Virus record (IMG/VR): IMGVR_UViG_3300009009_000034
Coordinates: 1 to 32,623 of that record
Reading direction: 5' to 3' (one strand)
DNA length: 32,623 nt
Source: a virus
A program made the position numbers and the translations under genes. Numbering within the stretch: position 1 is the stretch's first letter; every line of letters starts with the position of its first letter. Below the pieces are notes generated by a model. It was not told the DNA's origin and did no database searches. It was given only the letters and a program-made list of their open reading frames with translations. Positions 25,201-31,127 of this stretch are shown here, one piece after another.

Positions 25201-26910
25201 GGTTATTCTGTAGGATCTTTCTCCAGCGTTCCATTATATTCAATATCTGGTTCTGGAAGTGGTGCAACAGCAGATTTAACTTTCAACGCATCTGGAAATC
25301 TTACCACAGTTTCTATAGCATCAAGCGGAAATGGATATTCTGTTGGAGATGTTCTAGGCATAACAACAGCGAATGTTGATAAGGGAAGAAATGCTCAAAT
25401 ATCAGTAACTGCTATAGATGGTAGTATTGATACTTTATATTTAACCAATGTTCAGGGAGAGGAATTTACTCAGAATTCTAATCTTCTACATTATAACACT
25501 TCAAGTTATTCTTTATCTGGAACAACTATCAGAAGTAATTCTTCAGTAATAAGTCCATTATATTCCGGTAACGTATTCCAAGTTACACAAATCAATCATT
25601 CGATGCATGGAGATAATAACAAAGTATCTCTCAAGGACATTGAGCCAGATTCGTCAATTGTTTATTTAACTTCCAATTTAGATATTAATTCTAGCACATT
25701 ATTTGTTTCTGATGTAACTTCATTTTCTACTTTTGAAGGGGTTTCAACATCCAGAGGATATCTTAAAATTAATAGTGAAATAATATTCTATAATAATATT
25801 GATGCTGGATCAAATTCTCTAACAATTGGTACAAGAGGAGTTGATGGAACACAAATTAGATCTCATAATTCTGGAGATTTTGTAAGGAAATATGAAATTG
25901 CTAATGTTTCTCTGAGAAGAATAAACACAACATTTGATTTACCCACAACATCTTCTAACCCAACTCTTAAAAAAGCAGCAGATTTAGATAATTTTTATCT
26001 GGAATTCAATAGGACTGAAAGATCTGGTAGTGACAATCAATTAAGTTTTAGTGATGAAAAAGTTGTTGGTGGGTCTTCCGTAGGTATTTCTCAAAATTAT
26101 CAGTATAGTTCTATTGATCCTCAAATTAATGCCATAACTCCTGGAAAAGAAACTTCAGTTTCTGCCCTTCTGAGAACAGTTAGTGGAACTAGTGCAAGTG
26201 GTAATGAACTTTCCTTCATTGATCAAGGATATCAAAATGTTCAATTAAATGCGATAAACTACTTCAATACCCCAAGATTAGTTTGCTCAGAAATAAATGA
26301 GTCTACTAGATTGTCTAGTTTACCAAGAAATAAATCTATTACTCTCAATGTTTTATTAGAAAGACCGGTAAATGATGCTTATCTTTCTCCAGTAATAGAC
26401 TTACAAACCGCTTATATAGTACTTGGAAGAAATCGTTTAAATAATCCAATTTCTAATTATCCTACAGATTCTAGAGTAAATCTTTCTTTTGGAGATCCAC
26501 ATAGTTCAGTTTATATTTCAAATAGAGTTGATCTAAAACAATCATCCACAAGTTTGAAAGTTTTATTATCTGCTTGTAGACCTTTTGGTTCAGATTTTAG
26601 AATTCTTTATAAATTGTTTAGACCAGATACCGCTGAAATTGATCCCTCTTATATACTTTTCCCAGGTTATGATAATATGAGGGACACTGATAACGATGGA
26701 TTTGGTGATTTTGTTATTGATTCGGCGTTAAATAGTGGAAGACCCGATACAAAAGTAAGAGAAAGTTCTACTGATGAGTTTTTAGAGTATCAATTTACAG
26801 CAGATAATTTAGACCCATTTACGGGATTTGCTATTAAAATAGTGATGTCATCAACTAACGAATCATCTCAGTTAAGATTTAAGGACCTAAGAGCAATAGC
26901 ACTAGCATAA
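19291..26910 (+). CDS. giant DUF4815-type virion structural protein, 2539 residues
   Basis: This is probably a peripheral baseplate or host-contact protein, since it fills the slot of T4 gp9-gp12. The N-terminal region (YYDDFDRNSSFYKVLFKPGY, then ARELTTLQSILQNQIESFG) matches the phage family DUF4815. At about 1116 a coiled-coil-like stretch, MRDISKLENRIKNLEVVTSL, is followed by FKSGFFVDDFKTRS. A proline-rich linker (1535-1545) and a Ser/Lys/Asn-rich linker (about 1693-1720) precede a second conserved block starting DPLAQTF at 1721 (then GFFLTSVDLYFATKD). Two GxGY repeats (IGYSVG, NGYSVG) and a GFP-like module near 2134-2188 follow. D2465-T-D-N-D-G-F-G-D resembles a calcium-binding thrombospondin-3 loop. 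The end, LRFKDLRAIALA, is a common terminus of such proteins. The frame is intact throughout. Confidence 0.85.
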   Translation: MAQKLNLNINPYYDDFDRNSSFYKVLFKPGYPVQARELTTLQSILQNQIESFGSHIFKEGSMVIPGSITYDDSYFSVIINSSHLGTSVSLYLAELVGKKIQGENSGSVAVVKNFNIPPDEGVENVTLYVKYLSSGNDLSTTQFESDESLILIEENIVYSGITINFGSTVATVSSNKATFTGSAVNLDKGVYFIRGMFIDVPNSVVILDPYSNLTSYRVGLTVQEELISSFDDSSLNDNARGFSNYAAPGADRLKITAFLTKKLLNDYDDKNFIEILRIENGILKKIQDTTSYSLIKDYIAQRTYDESGDYCVNKFDIEVLESLNDRVSNNGVYLDTETTQSNNIPTDNDICVKVSPGKAYVRGYDVVVPSSILLDVPKPRDTKTRESSLVPFEMGTLMRLNNVYGTPYLNLLGSNNEVELYNQRTNSVSSGTGTWIGKARIYSFGLTDAPYSNNSSSWDLYLYDIQTFTKIIINEPPPQDLIEGSYIRGLNSGSSGHVHLITGNTLYLIQTSGMFSVGESFSINESLLNTRSIVYLQEYSTNDIKSLWQDCTSLTSGALVTDFVADVVLTKKVPFGFNVTDQITISTSGDVTCPGRNFLGIRSDTVIQYQIPGESLETFNRVVSVSSDGLSMTVGACPSVSNVCSGSLPGVTTSVLFKVGTPEIIDDSKSSLYSPLFDKNISSVDLSSANLTINSQIRSLSTDSLGSLTVNVSSTGISNVFFENYDADRYSIFYSDGTIEDLTSDQFTLSADGTEITLKGLRVSQSGNVALNVTLRKSVVQNATKTYVRSERLIINSTSSGSYSSISGLTTSFWYGTRVEDFEICLDVPDVTNVLAVYESLSSSDPSIDTLTIVANLGLDTKSIVGEKITGSSSGAVAQLVTRDSSSKVGFVYLNDAYFKIGETITFKESGIVTEIQIIEKGNYVDITDRFILDKGHRKQYCDYSRIIRKKDSLPPSRKILVVFNYFDILSNNKGDLLTANSYDEERFSKEVPILPDNIRASDTLDFRPRVQKFTVGNGSPFSFNLRSFDNTVATSIIKPNESSIIGYDYYLPRIDRVILNKLGQVSVVLGSSSDTPVAPLNAEEAIDLATIHHPAYLYDVRDSKINIIDNRRYTMRDISKLENRIKNLEVVTSLSLLELDTKSLQIQDADGLTRFKSGFFVDDFKTRSLIDFKNPDVKVDVDTSIGEMSSATDNWSFKLQIAPQSGVDISPLDFSQDIPLLDPNVRKTGDLITLDYSEDSWLEQPLASDVENINPFSVVEYIGSIKLNPSSDNWFRNEYTTNGRVLSTGVEQISEFVESVTLNTDVDPYLRSRNYSFIAESLKSFTQHYGSLDDVSSIDVVPKLLEITMLSGAFVSGEDVEGYIGTQKVITFRLATANHKSGPYDQPSKVYGKNPYDRTQTVPSSYASSSSLLNIDTQSLAEESVTRYGGYVTTEVTLVGKTSGASAKVSNNRLVSDEVGNILGVFFIRNPNSTPAPQFKFKSGQKLFKLSSIQNGATTLPGDIRLSSNAFGSFTGTGIIQTQTTNVVQVRYDPPPLPPTPEPVVLTEYVYVPTTTNVTEVTNVIQNVTPTASTTPTNQPIYVNSRGTVYGQFNQNLLVELYYDNNPKDKDIKDLAKAAGIKKLDIGGNGNISQSQGNKIRNFVANEKDLNLKSVVSDRSPKSIGGKGVSMSDKVAIERATSTISPNISPVNNDPKGGNKKSSDNNKNASSSNKKCAKKDPLAQTFATDPGNGFFLTSVDLYFATKDPIEKVTVQLRTVELGTPTDLLVQDYSEISLDSEDIITSDDGSLPTKVTFPSPIYLQGDTEYALVLLSPTTDKYQVWTATMGRKTIATKSLPDVESVIIGRQYLGGSLFKSQNGTIWSPNQYQDLKFKLYRAKFTPQRGQAVFYNPSLVYSDQKSPTNPVKVLPRKLKVGITTTSNLNSILTVGRRVSEGPNVNNPGPYGYIERVGGPLTYPSGGVSISNVGIGYSVGSFSSVPLYSISGSGSGATADLTFNASGNLTTVSIASSGNGYSVGDVLGITTANVDKGRNAQISVTAIDGSIDTLYLTNVQGEEFTQNSNLLHYNTSSYSLSGTTIRSNSSVISPLYSGNVFQVTQINHSMHGDNNKVSLKDIEPDSSIVYLTSNLDINSSTLFVSDVTSFSTFEGVSTSRGYLKINSEIIFYNNIDAGSNSLTIGTRGVDGTQIRSHNSGDFVRKYEIANVSLRRINTTFDLPTTSSNPTLKKAADLDNFYLEFNRTERSGSDNQLSFSDEKVVGGSSVGISQNYQYSSIDPQINAITPGKETSVSALLRTVSGTSASGNELSFIDQGYQNVQLNAINYFNTPRLVCSEINESTRLSSLPRNKSITLNVLLERPVNDAYLSPVIDLQTAYIVLGRNRLNNPISNYPTDSRVNLSFGDPHSSVYISNRVDLKQSSTSLKVLLSACRPFGSDFRILYKLFRPDTAEIDPSYILFPGYDNMRDTDNDGFGDFVIDSALNSGRPDTKVRESSTDEFLEYQFTADNLDPFTGFAIKIVMSSTNESSQLRFKDLRAIALA

Positions 26911-26911
26911 T

Positions 26912-27112
26912 ATGATACCGGTAGAAGGAAACAAAAATCTCTTTAGAGATGAAAAGAGTGGAGCAATTGTGAATTGTGATACTTTTGGACACTCTCAATA
27001 TATTAAAATGAGAGACACCAGGAAACAGCAAAAAGAAGAGATTGACAATCTTAAGAATGAACTTTCTGAAATTAAAATATTATTAAAGGAAATTATCAAT
27101 GGAAAAAATTGA
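26912..27112 (+). CDS. small coiled-coil cyanophage protein, 66 residues
   Basis: The protein begins MIPVEGNKNLFRDEKSGAIV. After a short N-terminal motif with NCDTFGHSQYIKMRD, residues 36-63 form a strong predicted helix with heptad-like Leu/Ile spacing (EEIDNLKNELSEIKILLKEI). I recall this protein ('MIPVEG-KNL-RDE-(S/T)GAI-NCD') from many cyanomyoviruses, always without a function. It starts 2 bases after the giant protein's stop and overlaps the next gene by 14 bases, so it probably acts with, or is made in proportion to, these structural proteins. Confidence 0.8.
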   Translation: MIPVEGNKNLFRDEKSGAIVNCDTFGHSQYIKMRDTRKQQKEEIDNLKNELSEIKILLKEIINGKN

Positions 27113-27284
27113 CCCATCTAACATTCAACTCGATTCAATAGATTCTTTATTTGAGTACGAAAAACATTCTAGAATACTAGACACATTAGATGTTGAGGAA
27201 TTAAGATTATTCTCTAAATTTTATTGTAAACTTTATTTAAAGCAACAAGAAACTATCAAATCTATTGGGTCTATTGATATATAA
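27099..27284 (+). CDS. conserved cyanophage hypothetical protein, 61 residues
   Basis: The product begins MEKIDPSNIQLDSIDSLFEY and ends KSIGSIDI. It is mostly predicted helix, with an acidic first half and a hydrophobic helix LRLFSKFYCKLYLKQQETI at about residues 36-54. Short proteins of this type follow the 66-residue coiled-coil gene in cyanophages. The start lies within that gene, in another frame. A late promoter box overlaps its stop codon. No function can be given. Confidence 0.7.
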   Translation: MEKIDPSNIQLDSIDSLFEYEKHSRILDTLDVEELRLFSKFYCKLYLKQQETIKSIGSIDI

Positions 27285-27287
27285 ATA
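27280..27287 (+). promoter_or_regulatory. perfect T4 late promoter box (TATAAATA) for the 114-residue gene
   Basis: TATAAATA spans the TAA stop (27282-27284) of the preceding gene and lies 35 bases before the ATG at 27315. Transcription would start near 27293. Confidence 0.7.
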
Positions 27288-27314
27288 TTTTTGATAATAC
27301 TTAATATTTTATAG

Positions 27315-27659
27315 ATGGCAGCATCTTATGTAGCGAATTTAGTTATTAATCAAAATGCAGATTTTTCTGAAATTTTTAATTTGGAAGATCCCAACTCAAA
27401 TTCGGCATTAAATTTAACTGGATATTCTGTTTTTTCTCAAATGCGAAAACATTCTTCCAGTTCAAACTATGTTTCTCTTAATGCAATAATTTATAACGCA
27501 CCTTTAGGGCAAGTTAGAGTTGGATTAACTACAACTCAAACAGAAAGTCTGAAACCAGGTCGTTATATATACGATGTTATTGTAATTAATACTAGTGGGG
27601 TTTCATCAAGATTAATAGAAGGAATGGTTTTAGTTAAAGAAGGTGCAACTAAGATATAA
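27315..27659 (+). CDS. small beta-rich virion protein, 114 residues
   Basis: The protein begins MAASYVANLVINQNADFSEI. The layout resembles small phage baseplate or tail proteins of the BppU-N-terminal type: a start strand with 'L-I-QNADF', then LNLTGYSVFSQMRKH, a strand pair ending GQVRVGLTTTQTESL, then KPGRYIYDVIV and EGMVLVKEGATKI. The pattern '(L)TG---QMR', 'L----T--L-PG-Y-YD' and 'EG---V' is typical. It occupies the place of T4 wac (the fibritin whisker gene) before gp13 but has no coiled coil, so it is not fibritin. It is probably a minor structural protein with its own late promoter on each side. Confidence 0.65.
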   Translation: MAASYVANLVINQNADFSEIFNLEDPNSNSALNLTGYSVFSQMRKHSSSSNYVSLNAIIYNAPLGQVRVGLTTTQTESLKPGRYIYDVIVINTSGVSSRLIEGMVLVKEGATKI

Positions 27660-27662
27660 AAC

Positions 27663-27670
27663 AATAAATA
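27663..27670 (+). promoter_or_regulatory. T4-type late promoter box (AATAAATA) for gp13
   Basis: AATAAATA begins 4 bases after the preceding stop and 29 bases before the gp13 ATG at 27692. It probably drives the unit gp13-gp14-gp15-gp16, whose genes overlap or nearly touch; no further box of this type was seen to 31128. Confidence 0.65.
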
Positions 27671-27691
27671 TAAGAATGATAGAGTAAACAC

Positions 27692-28522
27692 ATGGCAAAA
27701 CCAGCCTCTAGACAACAACTTATAGATTACTGTTTGAGGCGTTTAGGTGCCCCTGTATTGGAAATTAATGTTGATGATGATCAAATAGATGATTTAGTTG
27801 ATGATGCCCTTCAATACTTCCAAGAACGCCATTTTGATGGTGTTGAAAGAATGTATTTAAAATATCAAATAACTCAAGATGATATTAATAGGGGAAGTGC
27901 AAAATCTACGAATGGTGTTGGTATTGTTACCACAACCGCAGTATCTACAACTGGTACACCATTTAACTGGTACGAAAGTTCAAACTTTATACAGGTTCCA
28001 GATTCAGTAATTGGAGTAGAAAAAGTTTTTAAATTTGATACTAGTTCAATATCTGGTGGAATGTTTAGTATTAAATATCAATTATTTTTAAATGACTTAT
28101 ATTATTTCAATTCAGTTGAGCTTCTTCAATATGCTATGGTAAAAAGTTATCTTGAGGATATTGATTTTCTTTTAACAACTGACAAACAACTTAGATTTAA
28201 TAAGAGACAAGATAGATTATACTTAGATATTGATTGGGGATCTCAAAAAGCAGGAAATTTTTTAGTTTTAGATTGCTATAGGATTTTAGATCCAAATAAT
28301 TTTACTCAAGTTTATAATGATAGTTTCTTAAAAAGATATTTAACTGCATTAATTAAGCGCCAATGGGGTCAAAATTTAATTAAGTTTAGAGGAGTTAAAT
28401 TGCCCGGTGGAATAGAATTGAATGGTAGAGAAATATATGAAGATGCAGAAAGAGAATTGGATAAATTAAAAGAAACCATGTCTTTAGAGCACGAACTTCC
28501 ACCATATGATTTTATTGGGTAA
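27692..28522 (+). CDS. gp13: neck protein gp13
   Basis: gp13 forms, with gp14, the neck ring that closes the filled head and receives the tail. The N-terminus MAKPASRQQLIDYCLRRLGA followed by PVLEINVDDDQIDDLVDDAL and YFQERHFDG is the hallmark of gp13 in cyanophages. Later conserved parts include DCYRILDPNNF and FLKRYLTALIKRQWGQNL (about residues 218-235), and a C-terminal ELNGREIYEDAERELDKL. At 276 residues it is a little shorter than T4 gp13 (309). Its stop shares an A with the gp14 start (TAATG), indicating coupled translation. Confidence 0.92.
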   Translation: MAKPASRQQLIDYCLRRLGAPVLEINVDDDQIDDLVDDALQYFQERHFDGVERMYLKYQITQDDINRGSAKSTNGVGIVTTTAVSTTGTPFNWYESSNFIQVPDSVIGVEKVFKFDTSSISGGMFSIKYQLFLNDLYYFNSVELLQYAMVKSYLEDIDFLLTTDKQLRFNKRQDRLYLDIDWGSQKAGNFLVLDCYRILDPNNFTQVYNDSFLKRYLTALIKRQWGQNLIKFRGVKLPGGIELNGREIYEDAERELDKLKETMSLEHELPPYDFIG

Positions 28523-29913
28523 TGGCACTTAATCCTTTCTTTTTAAACGGTTCTCCAGGAGAGCAACGACTAGTACAAGATTTAATTAATGAACAGTTAA
28601 AAATATACGGTATTGAAGTAACTTATATACCAAGAAAATTTGTCAGAAAACAAACTGTAATTAAAGAAGTAATGTCATCAAAATTTGATGACTCATTTTT
28701 ACTTGAGGCTTATGTTAATACGTATGAGGGATATGGAGGATCTGGAGATATTTTAACAAAATTTGGTATGAGTTTAAGGGATGAATTAACTTTAATCATA
28801 TCAAAAGAACGATTTGAAGATTTTATATCCCCATTTTTAGCACAAATGGTTGATGATGGCATAGAAATATCCAATAGACCTAGAGAAGGAGATCTAATTT
28901 ATTTTCCTCTTGGTCAAAGATTATTTGAAGTAAAATTTGTTGAACATGAACAACCTTTTTATCAACTTGGAAAAACTTATGTTTATGAATTAAAATGTGA
29001 ATTATTTGAATATGAAGATGAAGTTATTGATACTTCAAACGAAGAAATAGATTCAAGAATTGGTAATTTAGGATACATATCTACTCTGCAATTAATTGGC
29101 ACGGGAACAACTGCGTTGGCGCAACCAATAATGGGAACTGGATATATTCAAAAAATATATTTAAACAATGATGGACGTGGTTATAAAGCCTCTCCAACAA
29201 TAGGAATAACTTCAGCACCACCTGGAGGAACTAATGCATCTGCAGTTGCCTTTATAAGAAAAGTTGGCGGAGTTTATTCCATAGAAAAAATTCTCATGTC
29301 AAATGCGGGCATGGGTTATACAGTACCTCCTACAATAACAATTAGTGGTGGTGGTGGATCTGGAGCTGCAGCAACTTGTTCAATTAATACAAATCAATTT
29401 GGCGTTGTTAGAATTCCTATGTTAAGTGGTGGCGTAGGTTATAGCACTGTTCCCAATGTAAATATAGTTGGGCAATATGATGGAGAACAGGCAAAAGCAG
29501 TAGCAATTTTGGGGAATAACGAAACTATAAGTTCAGTATTAATAGAAAATGCCGGTAGCGGATATGAAGATCCTCCACAGGTTGTAATTGGAAACCCTGC
29601 AATAATTACAGGTATTGGCACTTACGTATTTAATGAAGAAGTTATAGGATCAAGATCTCAAACAAAAGCAAAAGTTAAAAATTGGGATAATGATACCAAG
29701 ATTCTTAAAGTGTCATTTATATCTTCAGATAAAGTTGAAAATGGATTTTATCCCGGAGAAATAATTATAGGACAAAAATCTGGTGCAATTTATTCTTTAA
29801 AATATTATGAAGGAATGGATTTATATGATAAATATAGTGAAAATGATGAAATTGAAACAGAGGCAGATCTTATTTTAGATTTTTCAGAGTCAAACCCATT
29901 TGGAACATACTGA
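28522..29913 (+). CDS. gp14: neck protein gp14 with an inserted repeat domain
   Basis: gp14 works with gp13 in the neck. The N-terminal half (MALNPFFLNGSPGEQRLVQD, then YEGYGGSGDILTKFGMSLRD and YVYELKCELFEYEDEVIDT) is clear gp14, and the C-terminus (YEGMDLYDKYSENDEIETEA, ending SESNPFGTY) resumes it. Between them, about residues 195-375, lie four GxGY repeats with Tyr at 221, 266, 307 and 348, 41 to 45 residues apart, each followed by a Pro-x-(I/V) strand and small-residue-rich strands. This accounts for the length of 463 against 256 in T4. The repeats probably form a beta structure decorating the neck. The stop overlaps the gp15 start (TGATG). Confidence 0.92.
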   Translation: MALNPFFLNGSPGEQRLVQDLINEQLKIYGIEVTYIPRKFVRKQTVIKEVMSSKFDDSFLLEAYVNTYEGYGGSGDILTKFGMSLRDELTLIISKERFEDFISPFLAQMVDDGIEISNRPREGDLIYFPLGQRLFEVKFVEHEQPFYQLGKTYVYELKCELFEYEDEVIDTSNEEIDSRIGNLGYISTLQLIGTGTTALAQPIMGTGYIQKIYLNNDGRGYKASPTIGITSAPPGGTNASAVAFIRKVGGVYSIEKILMSNAGMGYTVPPTITISGGGGSGAAATCSINTNQFGVVRIPMLSGGVGYSTVPNVNIVGQYDGEQAKAVAILGNNETISSVLIENAGSGYEDPPQVVIGNPAIITGIGTYVFNEEVIGSRSQTKAKVKNWDNDTKILKVSFISSDKVENGFYPGEIIIGQKSGAIYSLKYYEGMDLYDKYSENDEIETEADLILDFSESNPFGTY

Positions 29914-30710
29914 TGTTAGGAACTTACTATTATCACGAAATAATCAGAAAAACAATAATTTCTTTTGGAACTGTATTTAATCAAATACATATAGTTCATA
30001 AAGATAGTAATGATGTAAACATCAGTCAAATTAGAGTTCCTTTGTCATATGGTCCAACACAAAAGTTCTTGGCAAGATTGCAACAACAACCAGATTTAAA
30101 CAAACCAATTCAAATAACATTGCCAAGAATGTCATTTGAAATGAATTCAATTGAATATGATCCATCAAGAAAAACTTCAGTAACTCAATCCTTTAAATCT
30201 CTTGATGGTCAGAATTTAAAGAAAGTTTATTTGCCAGTTCCTTACAATATTGGTTTTGAATTGAATATTTTAACTAAACTAAATGATGATGCGCTCCAAA
30301 TAATTGAACAAATTTTACCTTATTTTCAACCTTCTTTTAATTTAACCATAGATTTAGTAGATTCTATAGGAGAAAAAAGAGATGTTCCTATTACATTGAA
30401 CAATATTTCTTTTCAAGATGATTATGAGGGAGATTTTTCAACCAGAAGAGCTTTAATATATACTTTACAATTTACAGCAAAAACATATCTATTTGGCCCG
30501 ATATCTGATTCTACGGAAGGATTAATTCGTAAAGTGCAAGTTGATATGTATACTAATACCGATATTTCTACATCTAAGAGAGAAGTTAGGTACACGGTTG
30601 TTCCTGATCCAATTGATGCAGATCCCGGTGATGATTTCGGATTTAATGAAACTTGGAATTTCTTTGATGATTCTAAAGAATATAGTCCAACTCAGCAAAG
30701 TGACATTTGA
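29913..30710 (+). CDS. gp15: tail terminator / proximal sheath stabiliser gp15
   Basis: gp15 forms the hexameric ring that caps the tail tube and sheath and joins the tail to the neck. The recognisable blocks are MLGTYYYHEIIRKTIISFGT, the segment RVPLSYGPTQKFLAR, then ITLPRMSFEM, the stretch VPYNIGFELNILTKLNDDAL followed by QIIEQILPYFQPSF, and a late DYEGDFSTRRALIYTLQFTA. The length (265) agrees with T4 gp15 (272). It starts inside the gp14 stop and ends 7 bases before gp16, with an acidic C-terminal tail. Confidence 0.94.
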   Translation: MLGTYYYHEIIRKTIISFGTVFNQIHIVHKDSNDVNISQIRVPLSYGPTQKFLARLQQQPDLNKPIQITLPRMSFEMNSIEYDPSRKTSVTQSFKSLDGQNLKKVYLPVPYNIGFELNILTKLNDDALQIIEQILPYFQPSFNLTIDLVDSIGEKRDVPITLNNISFQDDYEGDFSTRRALIYTLQFTAKTYLFGPISDSTEGLIRKVQVDMYTNTDISTSKREVRYTVVPDPIDADPGDDFGFNETWNFFDDSKEYSPTQQSDI

Positions 30711-30717
30711 TTGACCT

Positions 30718-31116
30718 ATGAATAATATACCAGTAAAAGTTGATTCTGAAGTTGTTAAGGTAGAGACTGAAGATATTCAGATTTTAAACAAGGTTGAAAA
30801 TGATATAAAAAAAGACTATGAGTATACGAGAGCTAATTTATATTCACTAATTGAAAAAGGTCAAGAAGCAATTAATGGAATCATGGAACTTGCTTCAGAA
30901 ACTGATCAACCAAGAGCATATGAAGTTGCCGGTCAACTTATAAAAAGTGTTGGTGACGTAACTGATAAATTAATTGATTTGCAGAAAAAACTTAAAGATG
31001 TTGAAGAAGAGACTGTAAAAACAACAAATAATGTTACTAATAATGCAGTATTTGTTGGATCAACTGCAGAACTTTCTAAGTTACTAAAGAAAGGTTTTCT
31101 AAATAATAATGAGTAA
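30718..31116 (+). CDS. gp16: small terminase subunit gp16
   Basis: gp16 recognises DNA and stimulates the packaging motor gp17. The product is 132 residues, shorter than T4 gp16 (164). The core helical region runs from DYEYTRANLYSLIEKGQEAI through MELASETDQPRAYEVAGQLI to VTDKLIDLQKKLKDVEEE (about residues 36-103), with the 'PRAYEV' motif typical of T4-type small terminases. The C-terminus contains NAVFVGSTAELSKLLKKG, a segment that in this family contacts the motor. In T4 the next gene is gp17; here a modular protein follows instead. Confidence 0.9.
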   Translation: MNNIPVKVDSEVVKVETEDIQILNKVENDIKKDYEYTRANLYSLIEKGQEAINGIMELASETDQPRAYEVAGQLIKSVGDVTDKLIDLQKKLKDVEEETVKTTNNVTNNAVFVGSTAELSKLLKKGFLNNNE

Positions 31117-31127
31117 TTTTTTTTATT

